Source: an uncultured Porphyromonadaceae bacterium
GTDB taxonomy: Bacteria > Bacteroidota > Bacteroidia > Bacteroidales > Muribaculaceae
Length of the DNA: 10,072 nucleotides
Direction: 5' to 3'
NCBI GenBank assembly: GCA_905193995.1
Contig: CAJJQT010000045.1
Location: forward strand, 1-10,072
Shown here: piece by piece, positions 6,963-10,072 of the stretch
Layout of the letters: the number at the start of each line of letters is the position of its first letter
Numbering within the stretch: position 1 is the first letter of the stretch
Notes under the pieces: model-generated
Seen by the model: only the letters and a program-made list of their open reading frames with translations
What the model was told of the DNA's origin: nothing
Databases searched by the model: none
Program-made: the position numbers and the translations under genes

Positions 6963-7984
6963 CAGATCCGCGTTCCGGCGAATTCATCGAGGAAGCGTAC
7001 ATCGTTCTCCGAGAAAAGCCGCAGGTCATTGACCCTGTACTTCAGGTTGGTGATACGCTCGATGCCCATGCCCAGGGCGAAGCCGCTGTAGACTTCGGGA
7101 TCTATGCCGCAGGCCTTAAGGACGTTGGGGTCGACCATGCCGCAGCCCAGGATCTCGACCCAGCCCGTACCCTTGCAGAACGAGCATCCCTTGCCGCCGC
7201 AGAGGTCGCAGCTGATGTCCATCTCGGCCGACGGCTCGGTGAATGGGAAGTAGCTCGGACGCAGACGGATTTTGGTGCCGTTGCCGAACATTTCGCGGGC
7301 AAAATAGTCGAGTGTCTGCAGGAGGTCGGCGAAGGTCACGCCCTTGTCGACGTAGAGTGCCTCGACCTGATGGAAAAAGCAGTGTGCGCGGGCGGAGATA
7401 GCTTCATTGCGGTAAACGCGGCCCGGGCAGACGATGCGGATCGGCGGCTCGGTGTGCTCCATCACGCGCGACTGCACCGACGACGTGTGGGTGCGCAGCA
7501 GCACGTCGGGCATGCGGTTGATGAAGAAAGTGTCCTGCATGTCGCGTGCCGGATGGTCGGCAGCGAAGTTGAGCGACGAGAACACGTGCCAGTCGTCCTC
7601 GATATCCGGGCCCTCGGCGATCGAGAAGCCCAGGCGACGGAAGATGTCGATGATCTCCTCGCGCACCAGCGACAGCGGATGACGGGTGCCGACAGCCATC
7701 GGAGCTGCCGTGCGGGTCAGGTCGAGGCCGCTGAGATCGTCCCCGGCGGCTGTGAGCTGCTCGCGCAGCTCGTTGATGCGGTCGGTGGCGGCGGTCTTCA
7801 GCTCGTTGATCGCCTGACCTACGGTGCGCTTGTCCTCGGCGGGCACGTTGCGGAAATCGTTCATCAGGGCAGGTATAATACCCTTCTTACTGAGATATTT
7901 GATGCGCAGAGCCTCCACTTCGGCCGCGTCGGCGGCCGTGAGCGCAGCTATCTCTGAGCGTAAATTGGCTATTTTCTCTAACAT
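6962..7984 (-). CDS. pheS: Phenylalanine--tRNA ligase alpha subunit
   Basis: PheS is the catalytic subunit of the alpha2-beta2 enzyme that charges tRNA-Phe. I start it at the ATG at 7984-7982 (340 residues), because MLEKIANLRSEI begins the expected N-terminal coiled-coil (about 1-85) and the open frame further upstream runs through the promoter. Class II motifs are visible: motif 2 region GRVYRNE (188-194) with FHQVEAL (204-210), and motif 3 GFALGMGIERI (301-311). Ala303 in GFALGMG corresponds to the residue that sets amino-acid pocket size in PheS enzymes. A cysteine-rich insert CDLCGGKGCSFC (259-270), followed by KGTGW, is a zinc-ribbon-like element found in many PheS proteins. The beta subunit gene pheT is not adjacent; nth follows instead, sharing one base. 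A good -7 box sits 25 nt upstream. Confidence 0.97.
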   Translation of the reverse strand: MLEKIANLRSEIAALTAADAAEVEALRIKYLSKKGIIPALMNDFRNVPAEDKRTVGQAINELKTAATDRINELREQLTAAGDDLSGLDLTRTAAPMAVGTRHPLSLVREEIIDIFRRLGFSIAEGPDIEDDWHVFSSLNFAADHPARDMQDTFFINRMPDVLLRTHTSSVQSRVMEHTEPPIRIVCPGRVYRNEAISARAHCFFHQVEALYVDKGVTFADLLQTLDYFAREMFGNGTKIRLRPSYFPFTEPSAEMDISCDLCGGKGCSFCKGTGWVEILGCGMVDPNVLKACGIDPEVYSGFALGMGIERITNLKYRVNDLRLFSENDVRFLDEFAGTRI

Positions 7985-8008
7985 CACGTGATTATTACTT
8001 AAGTGGTG

Positions 8009-8016
8009 CAAAGTTA
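8009..8016 (-). promoter_or_regulatory. -7 promoter box for pheS-nth-GtrA
   Basis: Read on the minus strand, these bases are TAACTTTG, a perfect match to the Bacteroidota TAnnTTTG box. The pheS start codon lies 25 nt downstream, so the leader would be only about 15-20 nt. I see no clear TTTG at the -33 position (about 8037-8040). This is the only obvious promoter for the three overlapping genes. Confidence 0.65.
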
Positions 8017-8106
8017 CGTAAAATTCGCGAAGAATGCATAATTGTGGGGAATGTTTCTGATGTATCGGATGTAATTGATGCGGTTGGTCTGACTTATGGT
8101 TTTGGA

Positions 8107-8535
8107 TTATGCCCTGTACATTGTGAGCCGGGCCGGGTGCCATAGCCCGCTTTCGAGGTGGCGCAGGGCCACGAGAGCCTGCGAGTGGGCCCGGTCGGCG
8201 CGGCCGTCGGCTGCGGCGCTGTATACGATATGGAGTGTCAGGAGGGTGACGGCGTCGGTCAGCGCCGCCTTCGCGCCGTCGGCATCGACAGGGAGAGTGT
8301 CTGGAGCGAGCGCACACAGTTCGCCGCCGGCGGCGTCGGGTTTCCACCCGGAGAAGGCCAGATACGACATAGCGGCACTGAAGGCCGACCGTACGATTAC
8401 ACGCAGTGCCGGAGCCTGGGCCGGCGACAGGATATTGGTTGTGTCACCGCCGCCGGTGTCATTGACATAGCTGTGGAGGGCCGAGACTGCGTAAAGACGC
8501 TCAAGCACCTCGTTAGTGAAAATTGTGATTTTCAT
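8107..8535 (-). CDS. Unrecognised 142-residue protein
   Basis: The frame runs from the ATG at 8535-8533 (MKITIFTNEVLERLYAVSALHSYV) to TAA at 8109-8107. I prefer this start to the further ATG at 8592, because that one falls inside the promoter's -7 box and would add a 19-residue Asn/His/Lys-rich tail translated from leader repeats. The protein looks soluble and mostly helical, rich in Ala and Leu, with no signal peptide, no membrane span and no cysteine cluster (a single Cys). The C-terminal half (HIVYSAAADGRADRAHSQALVALRHLES) looks like an alpha-helical hairpin. I cannot assign a family. Codon use matches the neighbours, and the consensus promoter supports it being a real gene. It is transcribed toward pheS, with 122 nt between them, and divergently from the SRP RNA. 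Confidence 0.7.
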   Translation of the reverse strand: MKITIFTNEVLERLYAVSALHSYVNDTGGGDTTNILSPAQAPALRVIVRSAFSAAMSYLAFSGWKPDAAGGELCALAPDTLPVDADGAKAALTDAVTLLTLHIVYSAAADGRADRAHSQALVALRHLESGLWHPARLTMYRA

Positions 8536-8583
8536 AGTAAAAGGATTACGTTTGTGATTAAGATTACGGTTAATTTTGTGATT
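8523..8583. repeat. Short repeats TTGTGATT (x3) and GATTACG (x2) across the leader of the 142-residue gene
   Basis: TTGTGATT occurs at 8523-8530, 8552-8559 and 8576-8583, and GATTACG at 8544-8550 and 8562-8568. On the coding (minus) strand the RNA would read AAUCACAA three times between the start of transcription and the beginning of the gene; the first copy at 8523 falls within the first codons. This AT-rich stretch contrasts with the GC-rich genes around it. It may bind a regulator or be simple leader drift. Confidence 0.45.
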
Positions 8584-8589
8584 GCGATG

Positions 8590-8621
8590 CAAAATTACAA
8601 TTAATATTTATTTTACGCAAG
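8590..8621 (-). promoter_or_regulatory. Promoter for the 142-residue gene
   Basis: Minus-strand TAATTTTG at 8597-8590 fits the TAnnTTTG -7 box. Minus-strand CTTG at 8621-8618 lies 20 bp further upstream, one base off the TTTG -33 consensus. The predicted leader is about 50 nt and AT-rich. No Shine-Dalgarno sequence is visible before the ATG at 8535, as is usual for this phylum. Confidence 0.6.
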
Positions 8622-8690
8622 TATTCTTGCGATTATTTTTATTCAAACGGTCATTTTTAACATTTGACACAGCATTTTGGCGCTGGCAGC

Positions 8691-8721
8691 CTTGCGGATT
8701 CAAAAAAAAGTCGTAACTTTG
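8691..8721 (+). promoter_or_regulatory. Promoter for the SRP RNA gene
   Basis: TAACTTTG at 8714-8721 is a perfect -7 box, and CTTG at 8691-8694 sits 19 bp upstream as a -33 element. The first paired bases of the RNA (GGGUAAG from 8726) begin 5 nt after the -7 box, the expected distance to a transcription start. Confidence 0.75.
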
Positions 8722-8723
8722 CA

Positions 8724-8827
8724 TCGGGTAAGTCCTACACGACCAGCTCCCCGAGAATCCCCCAGGTCTTGACCGAAGCAAGGGTATTGGGTCGTAGCGG
8801 TGCGATGTAGTAAGCTTACCCTTTTTT
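8724..8827 (+). ncRNA. ffs: Signal recognition particle RNA, small bacterial type (4.5S-like)
   Basis: This stretch of about 100 nt folds into a long rod. GGGUAAG (8726-8732) pairs with CUUACCC (8815-8821), CUACA (8735-8739) with UGUAG (8806-8810), CGACC (8740-8744) with GGUCG (8790-8794), and CCC (8761-8763) with GGG (8782-8784). The tip carries the SRP domain IV hallmarks CAGGUC (8763-8768) and AAGCA (8776-8780), and the 3' arm has the GAUGUAG string also found in E. coli 4.5S RNA. It has its own promoter and ends in six Ts. Ffh would bind domain IV to form the particle that targets nascent membrane proteins to FtsY at the membrane. The apical loop appears to be CUUG closed by GGU/ACC instead of the usual GGAA. 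The fold was done by eye. The alternative of a queF-linked preQ1 riboswitch fits poorly, because the element ends in its own terminator and has a full rod structure. Confidence 0.82.
8810..8827 (+). terminator. 3' end / intrinsic terminator of SRP RNA
   Basis: CUUACCC (8815-8821), the 3' strand of the rod's closing helix, is followed directly by six Ts (8822-8827). The local palindrome GTAAGCTTAC (8810-8819) may also fold as it emerges. This would separate SRP RNA from queF, whose ATG is 27 nt further on, unless read-through supplies queF-queC message; no separate consensus promoter is visible in that gap. Confidence 0.6.
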
Positions 8828-8853
8828 ATTTGTATATCATACCGTAAATAAAT

Positions 8854-9321
8854 ATGCGTTCGCCCGAAGAAGTCAAAGACTGTACCCTCCTGGGCAATCA
8901 GGGGGTCAAATATCCCACGCAGTACTGTCCCGAAATACTCGAGACATTCCCCAACAAACATCCCGAAAACGAATACCTGGTGACGTTCAACTGCCCCGAA
9001 TTCACCTCGCTGTGCCCCAAGACGGGGCAACCCGATTTCGCCGAGATCATCATCAGCTACATTCCGCGCATCAATATGGTCGAGAGCAAGAGTCTGAAAC
9101 TCTACCTCTTCAGCTTCCGCAACCACGGCGACTTCCACGAGGACTGCGTGAACATCATCATGAAGGATCTCGTGAAGCTGATGGACCCGAAGTATCTCGA
9201 AGTCCGCGGCATATTCACGCCCCGCGGCGGCATATCCATCTATCCATTCGCCAACTACGGCGACGCCGACCACCAGGACCTGGTCCGGGCGCGGTTACTC
9301 GCCATGTTCCCCACGCGCTGA
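8854..9321 (+). CDS. queF: NADPH-dependent 7-cyano-7-deazaguanine reductase
   Basis: QueF reduces the nitrile of preQ0 to the aminomethyl group of preQ1, using two NADPH, on the way to queuosine in tRNA. At 155 residues it is the short, single-domain type, like the B. subtilis enzyme of about 165. The active-site segment is [19 protein letters not shown], with Cys54 as the covalent nucleophile and Asp61 as the acid. The QueF motif ESKSLK (77-82) for NADPH binding is followed by [16 protein letters not shown] (83-98). [13 protein letters not shown] near the C-terminus is also typical. The ATG at 8854 is the first start after the SRP terminator. queC follows after 2 nt, so the two are co-transcribed and act in consecutive steps: QueC makes preQ0 and QueF reduces it. 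Confidence 0.96.
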   Translation: MRSPEEVKDCTLLGNQGVKYPTQYCPEILETFPNKHPENEYLVTFNCPEFTSLCPKTGQPDFAEIIISYIPRINMVESKSLKLYLFSFRNHGDFHEDCVNIIMKDLVKLMDPKYLEVRGIFTPRGGISIYPFANYGDADHQDLVRARLLAMFPTR

Positions 9322-9323
9322 CC

Positions 9324-9980
9324 ATGGAAAAGGACTCACTGCTCATAGCCAGCGGCGGCATGGACTCCACCACCATGCTCTACGAATTCGCCGACCGTAT
9401 AGCCCTGGCCGTCACCTTCAACTACGGCTCTAACCACAACGCCCGCGAGATCGAATGCGCCCGCTACAACTGCGCCAGGCTCGAAATCCCCCTGCTGGTG
9501 ATCGACCTGCCCTTCATAGGCGAGATCTTCAACAGCTCGCTGCTCCAAGGCGCCGACGCCATCCCCGAGGGCAACTATGACGACGAGAACATGCGCTCGA
9601 CGGTCGTACCTTTCCGCAACGGCATCATGCTCGCCATAGCGGCCGGCATCGCCGAAAGCAAGGGACTGAAACACGTGATGATGGCCAACCACGGAGGCGA
9701 CCACGCCATCTACCCCGACTGCCGCCCCGGCTTCGTACGGGCCATGTCGGCGGCCATCAGCGCCGGCACTTACGAGGGCATCACTCTCGAATCGCCCTAC
9801 ACCGACATTACCAAAAGCGAGATAGCCGCCCGCGGCGGCCGCCTCGGCATCGACTACGGCCACACATATTCCTGCTACAAGGGCGGCAAACTCCACTGCG
9901 GCCGATGCGGCACCTGCACTGAGCGCCGCCAGGCCTTCCGCGACGCCGGCCTACCCGACCCCACCCTCTACGAGGAATAG
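9324..9980 (+). CDS. queC: 7-cyano-7-deazaguanine synthase
   Basis: QueC converts 7-carboxy-7-deazaguanine to preQ0 using ATP and ammonia, the step just before QueF. The 218-residue protein starts MEKDSLLIASGGMDSTTM, with the PP-loop ATP-binding motif SGGMDS at 10-15. Further family landmarks are FNYGSNHNAREIECA (32-46), the loop VPFRNGIML (95-103) and HGGDHAIYPDCRP (123-135). The zinc site is complete: Cys184, Cys192, Cys195 and Cys198 in YSCYKGG..HCGRCGTC. The start at 9324 is fixed by the PP-loop position; the open frame extends upstream but only as a shadow of queF. The length is in the usual range (about 215-230). queD and queE, the earlier steps, are not in the window. Confidence 0.97.
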   Translation: MEKDSLLIASGGMDSTTMLYEFADRIALAVTFNYGSNHNAREIECARYNCARLEIPLLVIDLPFIGEIFNSSLLQGADAIPEGNYDDENMRSTVVPFRNGIMLAIAAGIAESKGLKHVMMANHGGDHAIYPDCRPGFVRAMSAAISAGTYEGITLESPYTDITKSEIAARGGRLGIDYGHTYSCYKGGKLHCGRCGTCTERRQAFRDAGLPDPTLYEE

Positions 9981-10004
9981 CTATAATAGCTACTATACCA
10001 CTAA

Positions 10005-10042
10005 ACACGACAGGGGAGCGCCGCGGCGCTCCCCTGTCGTGT
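10005..10042. terminator. 38-bp perfect palindrome after queC, probable (bidirectional) terminator
   Basis: Bases 10005-10022 (ACACGACAGGGGAGCGCC) are exactly complementary to 10025-10042, and the GC between them is self-complementary, so the whole 38 bp is a perfect palindrome. In RNA it forms a stem of about 17 bp with a 4-nt loop. It starts 24 nt after the queC stop. Neither side has a real T-run, so it may end transcription in both directions without a typical U-tract, or protect the 3' end of the queF-queC message. Confidence 0.65.
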
Positions 10043-10072
10043 ATTGGTGAGTGACGGATCAGAGATCCCAGA

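Noticed and set aside
7985..8347. 121-residue N-terminal extension of pheS in the same open frame
   Set aside because: It is Arg/Pro/His-rich, overlaps the 3' end of the neighbouring gene and the -7 box, and PheS of normal length starts at 7984.
8722..8830. preQ1 riboswitch controlling queF
   Set aside because: The position is tempting, but the RNA folds as a full SRP-like rod with domain IV motifs and ends in its own terminator.
8608..9273. Minus-strand open frame of 221 codons opposite queF and the SRP RNA
   Set aside because: queF is unmistakable on the plus strand and the remainder crosses a structured RNA and its promoter.
10059..10072. Possible C-terminal end (..WDL-stop) of a convergent minus-strand gene at the right edge
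   Set aside because: Only four codons are visible, far too little to call a gene, although it would fit the palindrome acting as a shared terminator.

Overview
The window reads as chromosome from a GC-rich member of the Bacteroidales, most likely Muribaculaceae-like. The grounds are promoters of the Bacteroidota type (TAnnTTTG -7 boxes, some with a TTTG/CTTG element 19-20 bp upstream), almost no purine-rich Shine-Dalgarno sequences before starts, strong use of C-ending codons, and the protein families present. The family-level assignment is inference.

Layout: 1-708 (+) is the C-terminal part of an alkaline-phosphatase-superfamily sulfatase/LTA-synthase-like protein. 843-2723 (+), behind its own promoter, encodes a 626-residue protein of unknown function with one central membrane span; the stretch just after the span carries short palindromic DNA repeats read in frame as protein. 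2804-5173 (+) is a secreted GH31 glycosidase or transglucosidase. 5226-5828 (+) is riboflavin synthase. Facing it on the minus strand is a tightly overlapped run pheS-nth-GtrA family gene (7984 down to 5842), driven by a -7 box at 8009-8016. Next on the minus strand is a 142-residue unrecognised gene (8107-8535) with an AT-rich leader. At about 8724-8827 (+) is a small signal recognition particle RNA gene with its own promoter and terminator. It is followed by queF-queC (+), two enzymes of preQ0/preQ1 (queuosine) synthesis separated by 2 nt. A 38-bp perfect palindrome after queC is the probable terminator.

Most of the window is housekeeping: translation (pheS), protein targeting (SRP RNA), DNA repair (nth), flavin and tRNA-modification metabolism (ribE, queF, queC). 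The cell-envelope or carbohydrate genes are the sulfatase-like protein, the GH31 enzyme and the GtrA protein. I see no insertion sequence, prophage, CRISPR array, tRNA or rRNA. The parts most worth a second look are the repeat-invaded membrane protein, the SRP RNA whose apical loop appears to be CUUG rather than GGAA, and the long palindrome near the right edge.
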